From Altererythrobacter epoxidivorans (GTDB taxonomy: Bacteria; Pseudomonadota; Alphaproteobacteria; Sphingomonadales; Sphingomonadaceae), in contig NZ_CP012669.1 of NCBI RefSeq assembly GCF_001281485.1, positions 1,984,001-2,048,000 on the forward strand: a stretch of DNA of 64,000 nucleotides, read 5' to 3'. Position numbers and translations under genes: made by a program. This document shows, in pieces, positions 8,477-18,210 of the stretch; within the stretch, counting starts at the first letter, position 1, and each line of letters opens with the position of its first letter. A model generated the notes under the pieces. The model ran no database searches. It had not been told where the DNA came from and saw only the letters and a list, made by a program, of their open reading frames with translations.

Positions 8477-9796
8477 ATGACCGCTGACATCCGTTTCTTC
8501 TGGGCGCGCCTCAACGCCAATTACTGGTTTTACCCGGCGCTGTTTTCGCTTTCGGCTGCGATCCTCGCGCTGGTGATGATCTGGCTCGACCGGAACGGGT
8601 TTGCCGAATTCCTGAACGAAGTGAACTGGCTCGTGCCCTCGCGGCCCAAGGGCGCGGCTGACATGCTGACCGTTATGGCAGGCAGCATGATCGGCGTTGC
8701 CTCGACCGTCTTTTCCATCACGATTGCAGCGGTTGCCTATGCCAGCGGCAATTACGGCCCGCGCCTACTCACCAACTTCATGGAAGATCGCGGCAACCAG
8801 CTGAGCCTAGCGACCTTCATCAGCAGCTTCGTTTATGCGCTCGTCGTGTTACGCGCCGTCCGGGCAGAAGACGAAACGCCCGCGACTGGGGCAGACGCCG
8901 CGGCGACCGCCCTGCCCGGTTTCACGCCCCAGCTATCGCTGCTCGTCGCCTATGCGTTGATGGCGATCTGCGTCGCTGTGCTGGTCTATTTCCTCAACCA
9001 CATCCCCTCTTCGATCCGCATCAACAAGGTGCTGGAAGGAATCGGCTCGCGCCTGCTGGATGCTATCCGTGAGACCTACCCGGTTGAAGACACCTTCTCC
9101 GATGCGGTCGAGCAACCCGGCGGAGAACCGCTGACCGCGTGGGAAACGGGCTACGTCCAGCTTATCGATTTCGAGGACCTCGAACGGATCGCCCGCGACT
9201 GTGGCTGCACATTCTCGCTAAAGGTCAGGACGGGCGACTTCGTCCATCGTGACCTCCCGCTGATGGAGATCAAGGGCTGTACTCCGGAAAAGATCGAAAG
9301 CCGCGTTCGCGCTTGCTTCACGCTTGGCCCCTCGCGCACGCCCGAACAGGACCCGCAGTTCCTGATCGATGAACTGGTGGAGATCGGCCTGCGAGCCCTT
9401 TCTCCCGGTATCAACGACCCTTTCACCGCGATCACGTCATTGCACTGGCTCGGCGCGGCGACATCGGAAATCGGTCGACGCGACCTGCGCAAGGACATCT
9501 GCGGCGAAGATGCCGAGAACTGCCCCGTCATCCCGCTTCCCGACGGTTTCCAGCACTATGTCGATCGGGGGTTCGGTGCCATCCGAAGCGCAGTGGCCAG
9601 CTCGCCGATCGCCTCCGAAGTGATGCTCGATACGCTCGCCAACGCAGCGATCCCGATGAAGGATTCAAGGCGACGCGAAATCCTGCGCGACCAGAAGCAC
9701 CTGCTCGCGGAACAGGCGCGGCTGGTACTGGTCGGTGCGGATCTCAAACGCTTCGAACGTCATGCAGCCGATTTCGACGCACGATTTGGAAGGTAG
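8477..9796 (+). CDS. DUF2254 membrane protein
   Basis: A 439-residue protein of the DUF2254 family, function unknown. Four membrane segments lie in the first 180 residues (for example ALFSLSAAILALVMIWL and AGSMIGVASTVFSITIAAVA). A cytosolic C-terminal region follows, with the family-typical stretch SPGINDPFTAITSLHWL. The start is ATG 8477. It ends exactly where the converging DUF885 gene ends (9796/9797), leaving no space for a separate terminator. Confidence 0.88.
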   Translation: MTADIRFFWARLNANYWFYPALFSLSAAILALVMIWLDRNGFAEFLNEVNWLVPSRPKGAADMLTVMAGSMIGVASTVFSITIAAVAYASGNYGPRLLTNFMEDRGNQLSLATFISSFVYALVVLRAVRAEDETPATGADAAATALPGFTPQLSLLVAYALMAICVAVLVYFLNHIPSSIRINKVLEGIGSRLLDAIRETYPVEDTFSDAVEQPGGEPLTAWETGYVQLIDFEDLERIARDCGCTFSLKVRTGDFVHRDLPLMEIKGCTPEKIESRVRACFTLGPSRTPEQDPQFLIDELVEIGLRALSPGINDPFTAITSLHWLGAATSEIGRRDLRKDICGEDAENCPVIPLPDGFQHYVDRGFGAIRSAVASSPIASEVMLDTLANAAIPMKDSRRREILRDQKHLLAEQARLVLVGADLKRFERHAADFDARFGR

Positions 9797-11593
9797 CTAT
9801 TCGATAGGAAGGTCGAACAGCAGGGCGCGGGCGTATTTCACCGGCGGCGAACCATGGGCGAGGATTTCGTTATGATAGGCGCGCTGGTCGAACTGTGATC
9901 CGAAGCGTTTCTCTGCCTCTTCGCGCAAGGCAACATGTTCGGAATAGCCGGTGAAGTAGCTGAGCAGCTGGGTCGAACCGAGGTTGGCGCGGGTCCACTT
10001 GCCAGCAGCCTCACGCTCTTGCTGGAAGCCGCCTTCCATCATCAATGTCATCGCTGCTTCCCGGTCCATCCCTTCCGTGTGGATGCCGATGTCGAGCAAT
10101 GTGTTGATGATCGCGCGCAGACGGAATTTCAGGCCGTTGAGCAGGAAATAGCGGCCCTGCTCGGTCTCGATACCGCCGAGATAACCTTCATCGGCCATCA
10201 CTTTTTCCGAATAGACAGCCCAGCCTTCGACGAAGGGGCCGCTGCCCAGGACCGAACGCAGCAGGTTGTCGTACTTGTTCGAATGATCGAGTTGCAACGC
10301 GTGGCCCGGAACGCCCTCGTGGATGGAGAGGAGGTGCAACATCGAAATGTTGTATTCCTTCAGGAAGCTGGTCGCCTGCTCCTCGCTCCAGTCGTCGGGG
10401 ATCGGCGAGACTGCGTAATAGGCGGCCAGATCGCGCTGGAGCGGTGGCGGCGCATCGAGATAGGCAACGGCATTGCCCTGCCAGAATTCCGGCATGGTGA
10501 TGATCTCGACCTCGCCGTCCATCGGGTCGATGAAGCCTTTTTCGTTGGTGAAGGCAATCGCTTGGGCCAGCGTGGCGCGAGCGGCCTCTTCCAGCCCGTC
10601 ACGCGGGGCGCGGTTTTCGTAACTTTTTTCGAGGCCGCATTCGATCACGGCCTGCTGCCGCGCCGCCGCATTGCGCGCTTCTATCGATCCGCAATCGCCG
10701 ATCTTGGAAGCAACCGAAAGCATGTGAGCACGGGTTTCCGTATAAGCCTGCTCTGCCCGTGCCTTCAGCTGTGAAACCGACATCGAGCTCTGCAAGGCAT
10801 AGGCCATCTTGGCGGCGTATTTTTCCGAACCGAGCCGGAAATCGCCCTTGGCTCCCGGGACGACCACCTCGTCGAGCCATTCCTGATGTTCTCCGATAGC
10901 CTTTACCAGGCCCTCCTTGGCAGCATCATACCGCGTCCGGTCGAGACCATTGGCCTCGATCTGCGGTTCGATCAGGCCCTCGACGATGGCGAGAATGCCG
11001 GCATTCTGTTTCGACACGGTTTCGGCGTGGATCTTGGGGACCCGAGCAACGTCGATCTGACGCCGCGCGCTGGCAAGCATCGCCGGAAGCTTCTCCATCC
11101 GGTCGACGATGTGATCGAAGCGATCGGGAAACGGTGCATAGTCGCGCGCAACGAGGCCATAGAGCGAATAGGATGCAAGATCGTTGTAATACTGGGGATT
11201 CCATGCCCATTGCTGCTCTGTATCCATGCTCCAAAGCTCGTATTCGAGCGCGTTCTTGAGAAGCATGTAATCGACCTGGTTCTCCCGGCTGAGCGCGCTC
11301 TTGTCGATCGTCTTAAGCGCCTCGAGCATTGCCTGCGACATGCGCTTTTGCGCCGCCCGGCCTGTCGCTGAAACATCGGGCAGGTCGCTATCGCGCGAAT
11401 GATCGCCAAGCTGCGTTGCAGCGACCGGATTGAGCGCGATCATCCCGTCGATGTAGCGTTTGCCGAGCGCTTCAAATGCCACATCGGCGACTTCGCCCTG
11501 CGCCTCTGCCCGCAATTCTTCGGTAACCGGATAGCTGGCGCATCCGGCAAGCGCGAGGTTGGTCGATGCGAGGGCAAGGGCGGCTAGTTTCAT
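9797..11593 (-). CDS. DUF885 lipoprotein, putative metallopeptidase
   Basis: A 598-residue exported protein. The N-terminus is a lipoprotein signal with lipobox LALAGC (Cys18), so it is probably anchored to a membrane on the periplasmic side. The DUF885 hallmark HEGVPGHALQ at about residue 425 gives HExxxGH-type metal ligands, and the family is thought to act as metallocarboxypeptidase-like enzymes; the substrate is unknown. Its ATG overlaps the stop of the upstream DMT-transporter gene (ATGA), so the two form an operon. GGGGAGAGGAAAG precedes the start. Confidence 0.87.
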   Translation of the reverse strand: MKLAALALASTNLALAGCASYPVTEELRAEAQGEVADVAFEALGKRYIDGMIALNPVAATQLGDHSRDSDLPDVSATGRAAQKRMSQAMLEALKTIDKSALSRENQVDYMLLKNALEYELWSMDTEQQWAWNPQYYNDLASYSLYGLVARDYAPFPDRFDHIVDRMEKLPAMLASARRQIDVARVPKIHAETVSKQNAGILAIVEGLIEPQIEANGLDRTRYDAAKEGLVKAIGEHQEWLDEVVVPGAKGDFRLGSEKYAAKMAYALQSSMSVSQLKARAEQAYTETRAHMLSVASKIGDCGSIEARNAAARQQAVIECGLEKSYENRAPRDGLEEAARATLAQAIAFTNEKGFIDPMDGEVEIITMPEFWQGNAVAYLDAPPPLQRDLAAYYAVSPIPDDWSEEQATSFLKEYNISMLHLLSIHEGVPGHALQLDHSNKYDNLLRSVLGSGPFVEGWAVYSEKVMADEGYLGGIETEQGRYFLLNGLKFRLRAIINTLLDIGIHTEGMDREAAMTLMMEGGFQQEREAAGKWTRANLGSTQLLSYFTGYSEHVALREEAEKRFGSQFDQRAYHNEILAHGSPPVKYARALLFDLPIE

Positions 11594-12549
11594 GGTCTTT
11601 CCTCTCCTAGGGGAGTTGGCGGAGTAGCATCCAGTGTCGCGGCGGTCGATGGCGCGTCATCACGCCGGGCAACGCGTGCCAGGACGAGCGCCGAGCCGAG
11701 CATGACCATCCCGGCAATATCGATGAAGGCGAGCGCTTCGCCGAAGATCAGATAGCCATACAGCGCGGCGACGGCCGGCTGCGTCAGCAGCGCCAGGCCA
11801 ATGATCAGCGGCGGAAAATGGCGCAAGGAAAAAACCAGCAAGCCCTGCCCGATCAGCTGGCTGCTGATGAAGAGCGCCACGATGGGGCGCCAGTCGGTCG
11901 GCCAGAACGGCTCGCCATTCGCCAGCGAGATTGCAAGCAGCAGTGGGCTTGCGAAAATGCTGACCCAGACCAGCAGGCTCCATCCCCCGATCGTGCCGCG
12001 CGCGTTCTGCAGCGTCAGCAGGTAAACTGCATAGAGCAACCCCGCGGTCAGGCAGAACAGATCCCCGATGAGTGTCGTCACGGAGATTTCGAGGCTGCGC
12101 CCCATCAGGATGGCCGCACCGCCAAGCGCGCTCACGATCGCGAGTATTTCAAGCCTTCGCGGCAGGCTGCGCGCAATGATGAAGCCCCAGACCAGCAGGA
12201 CAATGCTGCCGGCGTTTCCGAACAGCGTCGCATTCCCGACCCGGGTGCGCTCGATACCGACATGCCAGCTCGCAAGGTCGAGCCCGAAGGTGACTGCGCC
12301 CAGCGCGACCAGCATCAATGTGCGGCGAGGGATCCCGCGCAAGGGTTGGCCGCCGATTCGTGCAAACAGGACGAGGAAGGGGAGCGCCAGCGACAGCCTC
12401 CAGAATGCAGCGGAAACGGGACCTGTGTCTGCGAGACGGACGAAAAGCGGGCCGAGAGCAAGCGCGATATTGCCAGCCAGCAGCGCGGCGAGCAGCAGCC
12501 ACGCGCGCGGCGACGCCAACGCTGGTTTTTCACCCCCGGAGTTTTTCAT
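11590..12549 (-). CDS. EamA/DMT-superfamily transporter
   Basis: A 319-residue inner-membrane protein with ten hydrophobic helices arranged as two EamA repeats; the second repeat begins near TLIGDLFCLTAGLLYAVY. Such proteins move amino acids, purines or other small metabolites, and the substrate cannot be told from sequence. The last about 25 residues are a Pro/Thr/Ala-rich cytosolic tail. It is the first gene of a two-gene operon with the DUF885 lipoprotein and is divergent from the Old Yellow Enzyme gene across 69 bp, which must hold both promoters. Confidence 0.88.
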   Translation of the reverse strand: MKNSGGEKPALASPRAWLLLAALLAGNIALALGPLFVRLADTGPVSAAFWRLSLALPFLVLFARIGGQPLRGIPRRTLMLVALGAVTFGLDLASWHVGIERTRVGNATLFGNAGSIVLLVWGFIIARSLPRRLEILAIVSALGGAAILMGRSLEISVTTLIGDLFCLTAGLLYAVYLLTLQNARGTIGGWSLLVWVSIFASPLLLAISLANGEPFWPTDWRPIVALFISSQLIGQGLLVFSLRHFPPLIIGLALLTQPAVAALYGYLIFGEALAFIDIAGMVMLGSALVLARVARRDDAPSTAATLDATPPTPLGEERP

Positions 12550-12618
12550 TGTTGCGCCCTAGCCCTGCAATGCCCAAGTGCGAAGCCGAAAACATCGACA
12601 CAGCGAGAGGACAGTTCA

Positions 12619-13710
12619 TTGAACGAAGCACTTTTCCAGCCGATCACCCTGGGGGCGATCGAAGCCAAGAACCGAATTTTCATGGCACCGCTGACGCGTG
12701 GCCGTGCAGCTGAACCGCCGTTCGTTCCCAATGACCTCATGGCTCTCTACTATCGCCAGCGTTCCGGCGCCGGACTGATCATCAGCGAAGCGACCGGCAT
12801 CAGCCGCGAAGGGCTGGGCTGGCCATCGGCCCCCGGCATCTGGAGCGACGAACAAACCGAAGCCTGGAAGCCGGTGACGCAGGCTGTCCATGAAGCTGGC
12901 GGCAAGATCGTGATGCAGCTCTGGCATATGGGCCGCATCGTCCATCCCTATTTCCTGGGCGGCAAGCCTCCGGTGTCGGCCAGCGCCACCACTGCGCCCG
13001 ATCACGCGCATACTCCTGAAGGACGCAAGCCCTACGAACAGGCCCGCGCTCTCGACAAGGACGAGATCCCGCGCGTCGTCGAAGACTATCGCAAGGCAGC
13101 CGAAAACGCGAAGAAGGCTGGCTTCGATGGTGTCCAGCTGCACGGCGCGAATGGCTATCTGGTCGACCAGTTCCTTCGCGATGGCACCAACCTGCGCGAA
13201 GACGAATATGGAGGCAGCCCGGAAAACCGCACCCGCTTCATGCGCGAAGTCCTCGAAGGACTGGTCGATGTCTGGGGAGCCGATCGGGTCGGCATCCGCC
13301 TGTCTCCTAATGGCGAGACGCAGGGCTGCGACGACAGCGATCCGGCTGCAACCTTTGGCGCTGCGACCAAGGTGATCGAGGAATTGGGCCTGGCCTTCCT
13401 CGAACTGCGTGAACCGGGCCCCGACGGCACGTTCGGGGCAACCGATGTGCCGAAGCAAAGCCCGCTCATCCGCTCGCTTTATTCAGGGCCGCTCGTCCTC
13501 AACAGCGATTACGACGCTGCGCAGGCGGTCGCCGATGTCGAGGCCGGCAAATGCGATGCGATCAGCTTCGGCCGGCCCTACATTTCCAACCCTGACCTCG
13601 CCGAAAGGATCAAGGCGGGTGCGGAGTGGGCGCCCAACAAGGACGTGCCCAAGAGCTGGTATTTCCCCGGCCCTGCCGGATACACCGATTACCCGACGAT
13701 GGACGAATAA
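12619..13710 (+). CDS. Old Yellow Enzyme family alkene reductase
   Basis: FMN-dependent, NAD(P)H-driven reductase of activated C=C bonds (NemA/XenB-like), cytosolic. The FMN-barrel marks are MAPLTRGRA, LWHMGRI, the catalytic HGANGYLVDQFL (substrate-binding His and Asn) and the C-terminal ISFGRPYISNPDL. With a TTG start at 12619 the protein is 363 residues, the family norm; GAGAGGA lies 7 bases upstream. The frame stays open for another 800 bases upstream, but that stretch lies antisense to the DMT gene and is not coding. It probably detoxifies electrophiles. Confidence 0.88.
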   Translation: MNEALFQPITLGAIEAKNRIFMAPLTRGRAAEPPFVPNDLMALYYRQRSGAGLIISEATGISREGLGWPSAPGIWSDEQTEAWKPVTQAVHEAGGKIVMQLWHMGRIVHPYFLGGKPPVSASATTAPDHAHTPEGRKPYEQARALDKDEIPRVVEDYRKAAENAKKAGFDGVQLHGANGYLVDQFLRDGTNLREDEYGGSPENRTRFMREVLEGLVDVWGADRVGIRLSPNGETQGCDDSDPAATFGAATKVIEELGLAFLELREPGPDGTFGATDVPKQSPLIRSLYSGPLVLNSDYDAAQAVADVEAGKCDAISFGRPYISNPDLAERIKAGAEWAPNKDVPKSWYFPGPAGYTDYPTMDE

Positions 13711-13731
13711 GACGCGGTCAGGGGCCGCTGC

Positions 13732-14028
13732 TCAACCTTCTTCCGGTTCGGCAGCGGTCTCTTCCGTTTCGGGAGCGGCTTCGTCTTCCGATTGCGACGC
13801 ATCAGCGTTGCCAGTCGCCGCAGTGTCGGCCGGTTTCGCGGCTTCCTTGAGCGGCGGGGACTGCGACTTCAATTCGCCCAGCGGCAACATGTCGTCGCTG
13901 ATCGAACCACCCAGAACCTCGCCCTCTGCCTCCTTGGCATCGCCGGTTTCGCGGGCGATCTCGGACTCGTCATTGCAGGCTGACACCAGCAGCAATACCG
14001 GCATGGCGAATGCCGCGAAGTTTTTCAT
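13732..14028 (-). CDS. Small acidic lipoprotein
   Basis: A 98-residue protein with a lipoprotein signal ([11 protein letters not shown], Cys18). A short core ([21 protein letters not shown]) is followed by a Glu/Ala/Thr-rich tail. No known family is recognised. The ATG overlaps the lipB stop (ATGA), so it is translated with lipB, although a link to lipoylation is not evident. It converges with the Old Yellow Enzyme gene. The core is probably the functional part and the acidic tail a spacer. Confidence 0.7.
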   Translation of the reverse strand: MKNFAAFAMPVLLLVSACNDESEIARETGDAKEAEGEVLGGSISDDMLPLGELKSQSPPLKEAAKPADTAATGNADASQSEDEAAPETEETAAEPEEG

Positions 14029-14696
14029 GAACAGCTTCCCTTGTCCTTGGCGAGTGCGGCCAGAAAGCCCGGCGCACGCGCGATCAATGCTTCGTCCCAT
14101 TGTTGCGGCGAAATGTCGATCCCCAGCCGCGCCAGGCTGGTGACCCCGAATTCTTCGATGCCGCATGGCACGATTCCGCCGAAGTGCGACAGGTCGGGGT
14201 CGATATTAACCGAAAAGCCGTGCATCGTGACCCAGCGGCGGACCCTGACGCCAATCGCGCCGATCTTTGCCTCACGCCCATCGATGTCCCGGGTCCAGAT
14301 GCCCACGCGGCCATCGACCGCCCAGCTCTCGACCCCGAAATCGGCCAGCGTCGCTATGACCCATTGCTCGATCGAATGGACGAAACAGCGCACGTCCTTG
14401 CCCCGTTTGGTGAGGTCGAGAAGGACATATCCGACCCGCTGTCCGGGACCGTGATAGGTATAACGGCCTCCGCGCCCTGCCTCTACGACCTCGAATCTCG
14501 GGTCGAGCAATTCGGCTACATCCGCGCTCGTCCCGGCCGTGTAGACGGGCGGATGCTCCAGCAGCCAGACGAGTTCGCGCTCCTCGCCTGCGGCAATCGC
14601 GGCGTTGCGCCTCTCCATCTCTTCCAGCGAGACGCGATAGGGCACCTGCGCGGTTTCGCGGCGCCATTCGATCACATCTGTGGTGCATTCGGACAT
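14025..14696 (-). CDS. lipB: Octanoyltransferase LipB
   Basis: Transfers octanoyl from acyl carrier protein to the lipoyl domains of 2-oxoacid dehydrogenases and the glycine-cleavage H protein; first step of lipoate synthesis. The 223 residues carry the family marks [17 protein letters not shown], the Lys motif AKIGAIGV and the catalytic Cys in GGIVPCGI. The start is the ATG at 14696 ([13 protein letters not shown]); a longer frame to 14807 would run antisense into the next gene. Divergent from a six-helix membrane-protein gene; lipA is not in the window. Confidence 0.94.
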   Translation of the reverse strand: MSECTTDVIEWRRETAQVPYRVSLEEMERRNAAIAAGEERELVWLLEHPPVYTAGTSADVAELLDPRFEVVEAGRGGRYTYHGPGQRVGYVLLDLTKRGKDVRCFVHSIEQWVIATLADFGVESWAVDGRVGIWTRDIDGREAKIGAIGVRVRRWVTMHGFSVNIDPDLSHFGGIVPCGIEEFGVTSLARLGIDISPQQWDEALIARAPGFLAALAKDKGSCS

Positions 14697-14770
14697 GCCG
14701 GATTGCGTGGGGATATTGATCGCGCTTATCAAGAGGCAAATCAGCCATGCGCGAAACGAGGGGAATATCG

Positions 14771-15589
14771 ATGAAACTGGACATGGGTCGTGCGTGGAAT
14801 TCGGCAACGGCCATGCTTGCCGCCAACAAGAGCATGATCGCCGTCGTGGCAGGCGTGTTCTTCTTTCTCCCCTACCTCGCGCTCAGCCTGCTTCTGCCGC
14901 AAACCATGGCGGCAGCGCAGCCGGGTGACGATCCCGAACAGATCTTGGCGGCGCTCACTGCCATGTATTCGACATACTGGTGGGCTTTCCTGCTGGTCAG
15001 TGTCGCCCAGATCATCGGCATGCTGGCGATCCTCGTCCTGATGTCGGACCGCTCTCGCCCGACCGTGGGAGAGGCACTATCGCGCGGTGCCAAGGGGTTC
15101 CTCCCTTACTTCCTGTCGCAAATGCTGGCAATTTTCGGCCTGATGGTCGTGCTGGGCATTCCGATCGGGATTGCGAGTGCAGCCGGCGCTCCTGCAATCG
15201 TTGCTCTTCTCGCCCTGATAGCGGCGGTGATCGGCGTCTATGTGATGGTGAAGTTTTCGCTCGCGGCCCCTGTCGTCGCTGCCGAAGGATTGATGAACCC
15301 GGTCGCTATCCTTCGCCGTTCATGGGCGCTGACCAAGGGCAACAGCCTGCGCATCTTCGGCTTCTTCCTCCTGCTGTTCATCGCGATCATGGTCGTCACC
15401 GCAGTCGTGACCATGGTGCTCGGTGTTCTGTTCGCAGCAATCGGCGGACAAGTGGAGCTGATCGGCAACGGCGTGGTTTCCAGCCTGGTGAACGCCGTCT
15501 TCCTGCTGATCTTCTACGCTGCACTCACTGCAGTGCATCGCCAGCTTGGCGGGCCGACGACTTCGGAAGTGAGCGAAACCTTCGAGTAA
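14771..15589 (+). CDS. GPDPase-type/YciC-like membrane protein
   Basis: A 272-residue inner-membrane protein with about six hydrophobic helices. The pattern of a cytosolic amphipathic start, paired helices and an [15 protein letters not shown] segment between them is typical of the glycerophosphoryl-diester-phosphodiesterase membrane-domain group, whose role is unclear. The ATG at 14771 has GAGGGG seven bases upstream, which makes it a better choice than the ATG at 14747. It converges with the methyltransferase gene. Confidence 0.75.
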   Translation: MKLDMGRAWNSATAMLAANKSMIAVVAGVFFFLPYLALSLLLPQTMAAAQPGDDPEQILAALTAMYSTYWWAFLLVSVAQIIGMLAILVLMSDRSRPTVGEALSRGAKGFLPYFLSQMLAIFGLMVVLGIPIGIASAAGAPAIVALLALIAAVIGVYVMVKFSLAAPVVAAEGLMNPVAILRRSWALTKGNSLRIFGFFLLLFIAIMVVTAVVTMVLGVLFAAIGGQVELIGNGVVSSLVNAVFLLIFYAALTAVHRQLGGPTTSEVSETFE

Positions 15590-15592
15590 CGG

Positions 15593-16219
15593 CTACTCGG
15601 ACTTCCATGCCCAGAACAGTTTGCACGGCAGGATATTCAGCCATTCGAAGCCTTCATCGATGCGCTCGAAATGGGGGCGCATCACCGACAGGCAGGCAGC
15701 AGTGAACTGATACACCAGAAATGCCCCGCCGGGGCGGATCACGCGGTGTGTTGCCGCCCCGATGGCGGGAGCGACGCCTGCCGGAAGGGTCGAGAACGGC
15801 AAGCCTGAAAGCACGTAGTCCGCATGGTCGAAGCCATTATCGCGGACGATCTGCTCGACATTTTCTGCCGAGCCGAGCACCGCGCGGAAACGTTTGTCGC
15901 GGATCGTTTTCTGCAAGTACTCGATATAGAGCGGGTTGGTGTCGATCACGATCAGGGTCGCATCGCCGCTTAGCCGGTCGAGGACGGGGCGACAGAACGT
16001 GCCGATGCCCGGGCCGTATTCGACGAACAGATTGCAGCTACGCCAGTCGACCGGCTCCAACATGCGGCGGACAGTAAAGCGCGAGGACGGGATGATCGAG
16101 CCGACCATGCGTGGGTGTTCCATGAACCCCCGGAAGAACACCGAACATTGCGCGGCATAAAGTGCGAAACGATCTCGCCAGCCGCCTCTTTCGCCGATTG
16201 CCAGACCGTCTGAATTCAT
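15593..16219 (-). CDS. SAM-dependent methyltransferase, PmtA-like
   Basis: A 208-residue class I methyltransferase. The SAM-binding loop VEYGPGIGTF is at about residues 67-76, the acidic end of strand 2 is VIDTNPLYIEYL, and the post-motif is SGLPFSTLP. The last motif and the N-terminal FFRGFMEHPRMVGSI are typical of the phospholipid N-methyltransferase group (PmtA, phosphatidylethanolamine to phosphatidylcholine) and of related enzymes. Activity on phosphatidylethanolamine is inferred, not shown. Divergent from the MFS gene. Confidence 0.8.
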   Translation of the reverse strand: MNSDGLAIGERGGWRDRFALYAAQCSVFFRGFMEHPRMVGSIIPSSRFTVRRMLEPVDWRSCNLFVEYGPGIGTFCRPVLDRLSGDATLIVIDTNPLYIEYLQKTIRDKRFRAVLGSAENVEQIVRDNGFDHADYVLSGLPFSTLPAGVAPAIGAATHRVIRPGGAFLVYQFTAACLSVMRPHFERIDEGFEWLNILPCKLFWAWKSE

Positions 16220-16310
16220 TCGGTATTGTCCCCGATGCCAAAGCCACGGGCCTCGCAGATGCGTCGATCCATTGCAAGCACGTCAAAGGAGGTCTAGCGC
16301 CGGTCCGGTC

Positions 16311-17708
16311 ATGTCAGAAGCCGATCCGAGAGAACCTCAAGGTACCCAGGCGGTAGCACCCCCCGCCCATCGACCGATTTCGCGCGAGCGGATGATCCTT
16401 CTGTTCCTCGTGATGCTCGTGACTGCAGCCGGAAACACGGCGATGCAATCGGTCATGCCGTCCATCGGTACGGCCCTTGGCGTTTCCGACGTATGGATCA
16501 GCCTTGCCTACACCTGGTCAGCGCTTTTGTGGGTCATCTGTGCCCCGATCTGGGCCCGTCGGTCCGATCGCAGGGGCCGCAAGGCAATGATGGCGATGGG
16601 GCTTGTCGGCTTCATATCCTCGATGGCGCTGTGCGGCCTCGTGCTGTGGTTCGGTCTGCATGGCTTCCTGTCGGCAGTAATGACGCTGCTGTTCTTCGCT
16701 GCCGCGCGCAGTCTCTACGGCGGTTTCGGCTCTGCCGCTCCGCCCGCCGTGCAGGCCTATGTTGCCAGCCGTACGCCGCGCAGCGAACGGACACAGGCCC
16801 TCGCCCTGATTGCATCAAGTTTTGGCCTGGGTACGGTCATCGGTCCGGCGCTCGCTCCGCTGCTCGTATTTCCAGAGACAGGTCTTGTCGGCCCGTTCTT
16901 CGCCTTCGCGCTGATCGCTGCGGTCGTTCTCCTGGCGCTGCGCCTGAGGCTTCCCAACGACGACCCGACTTTTGCCGCCCGGGGCGCAGTTGTCGCTGCG
17001 CCTTTCAGTGCCAGCTCGAACTCCAACCTGCGCGATAGCAACGACGACGATGATGATGAGATCGGGGAACATGACCAGAGCAGCGAAGCCTCGCTGACGC
17101 AGGAAATCCCCGACCTCAGCTGGCGCGACCAGCGCTTGCGCCCATGGCTTGTCGCAGGCCTGCTCGGTGGCCATGCCCAGGCCGCGATGATGGGCATCAT
17201 CGGGTTTTTCATTCTCGACCGGCTCGGACTGCGCGAAAATCCCGATGCCGGTACCGGCCCCATCGGGCTTGTCCTGATGTGCGGAGCGATCGCGACCCTC
17301 CTGGCGCAATGGGGCCTTATCCCGATGCTGAAGCTTGGTCCGCGCTCTTCGACGATGTGGGGTGTGGCGCTGGCTGCAATCGGTACGGTTTTCTTCGCGG
17401 TGGCGCACGACCTTCACGCGATTGCCGTCGGTTTTGCGATCGCATCGCTTGGCTTCGGCCTTTACCGCCCGGGTTTCACCGCAGGTGCTTCGCTGGCCGT
17501 GCGGCGCATCGAACAGGGCCAGGTGGGCGGCATCGTCGCTTCGGTCAACGGCGCAGCCTATGTCGTCGCGCCAGCCATCGGCGTGTGGCTATACGGCCAT
17601 CACGAAATCATCGGCTTCGCGACGATCTGCCTGCTTTGCCTCGCCGTCTTCGTCCTCGGGTGGAAACAGCTCGATCACGACGAAGTGCTGACAGAGCCAA
17701 AGAGATAG
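16311..17708 (+). CDS. MFS transporter with an acidic central loop
   Basis: A 465-residue, 12-helix major-facilitator transporter. The MFS loop motif between helices 2 and 3 reads ARRSDRRGRKAMM. The cytosolic loop between the two halves is long and very acidic, with five consecutive Asp residues at 245-249 followed by many Glu/Ser. Drug or metabolite efflux is the likely role, but the substrate is unknown. A strong AAAGGAGG lies 18 bases before the ATG at 16311, rather far; no nearer start codon is in frame. Confidence 0.85.
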   Translation: MSEADPREPQGTQAVAPPAHRPISRERMILLFLVMLVTAAGNTAMQSVMPSIGTALGVSDVWISLAYTWSALLWVICAPIWARRSDRRGRKAMMAMGLVGFISSMALCGLVLWFGLHGFLSAVMTLLFFAAARSLYGGFGSAAPPAVQAYVASRTPRSERTQALALIASSFGLGTVIGPALAPLLVFPETGLVGPFFAFALIAAVVLLALRLRLPNDDPTFAARGAVVAAPFSASSNSNLRDSNDDDDDEIGEHDQSSEASLTQEIPDLSWRDQRLRPWLVAGLLGGHAQAAMMGIIGFFILDRLGLRENPDAGTGPIGLVLMCGAIATLLAQWGLIPMLKLGPRSSTMWGVALAAIGTVFFAVAHDLHAIAVGFAIASLGFGLYRPGFTAGASLAVRRIEQGQVGGIVASVNGAAYVVAPAIGVWLYGHHEIIGFATICLLCLAVFVLGWKQLDHDEVLTEPKR

Positions 17709-17730
17709 CGCCGTATCGGCGGGACCCGGT

Positions 17731-18075
17731 TCAGAGGATCTCGAGAACCTTGTCCTGAGGACGGCAAAGTCGTGTGCCCTTTTCGGTCTCTACGATCGGG
17801 CGTTCGATCAGGATCGGGTCTGCAGCCATTGCAGCCAGGACAGTCGCGTCGTCCGCCGTCGGCAAGCCCCGCTCTTCGGCATCGGTTCCCCGGATGCGAA
17901 GACCCTGCTGAGGAGTGATCCCGGCATCGCGATAAAGTTGCGCGAGCTTCTCGGCGGACGGTGGCTCTTTCAGATATTCCACGACGATCACATCGACCGA
18001 CGAGAGGTTTTCGAGGATTGCGAGCGTCTTGCGAGAGGTCCCGCATTTGGGGTTGTGCCAAATTGTCGCCTGCAT
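17731..18075 (-). CDS. arsC: Arsenate reductase, ArsC/Spx fold
   Basis: A 114-residue glutaredoxin-dependent arsenate reductase. The active-site loop NPKCGTSRK has the catalytic Cys at residue 11, and LIERPIV supplies the phosphate-site Arg. The ending RLCRPQDKVLEIL is typical. It reduces arsenate to arsenite for export; no arsB, arsR or acr3 is next to it, so it may be a housekeeping copy or work with genes elsewhere. YffB-type proteins share this fold. Divergent from the siderophore receptor. Confidence 0.88.
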   Translation of the reverse strand: MQATIWHNPKCGTSRKTLAILENLSSVDVIVVEYLKEPPSAEKLAQLYRDAGITPQQGLRIRGTDAEERGLPTADDATVLAAMAADPILIERPIVETEKGTRLCRPQDKVLEIL

Positions 18076-18178
18076 CTGTGCCGCCTCTCGATATCCGGTT
18101 CTTCAGAGTGTGATCGATTGATCCGCTCGTCCCGATAACAATCATTGATTTTTCCGCAATAGCCAGATCATGATTGCA

Positions 18179-18197
18179 ATTGCGACTTATTCGCAAT
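18179..18197 (+). promoter_or_regulatory. Fur-like operator 1
   Basis: A perfect 7-bp inverted repeat, ATTGCGA and TCGCAAT, around a 5-base spacer, 41 bases before the siderophore-receptor ATG. The size (19 bp) and the AT/GC pattern fit alphaproteobacterial Fur boxes. It shares ATTCGCAA with a second site 30 bp downstream, so cooperative binding is likely. Confidence 0.5.
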
Positions 18198-18210
18198 AGC
18201 GGGCGTTTAA

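Noticed and set aside
11818..12618. Upstream extension of the Old Yellow Enzyme frame
   Set aside because: The extension is antisense to the DMT transporter, is rich in Arg/Gln, and the enzyme has normal length from the TTG at 12619.
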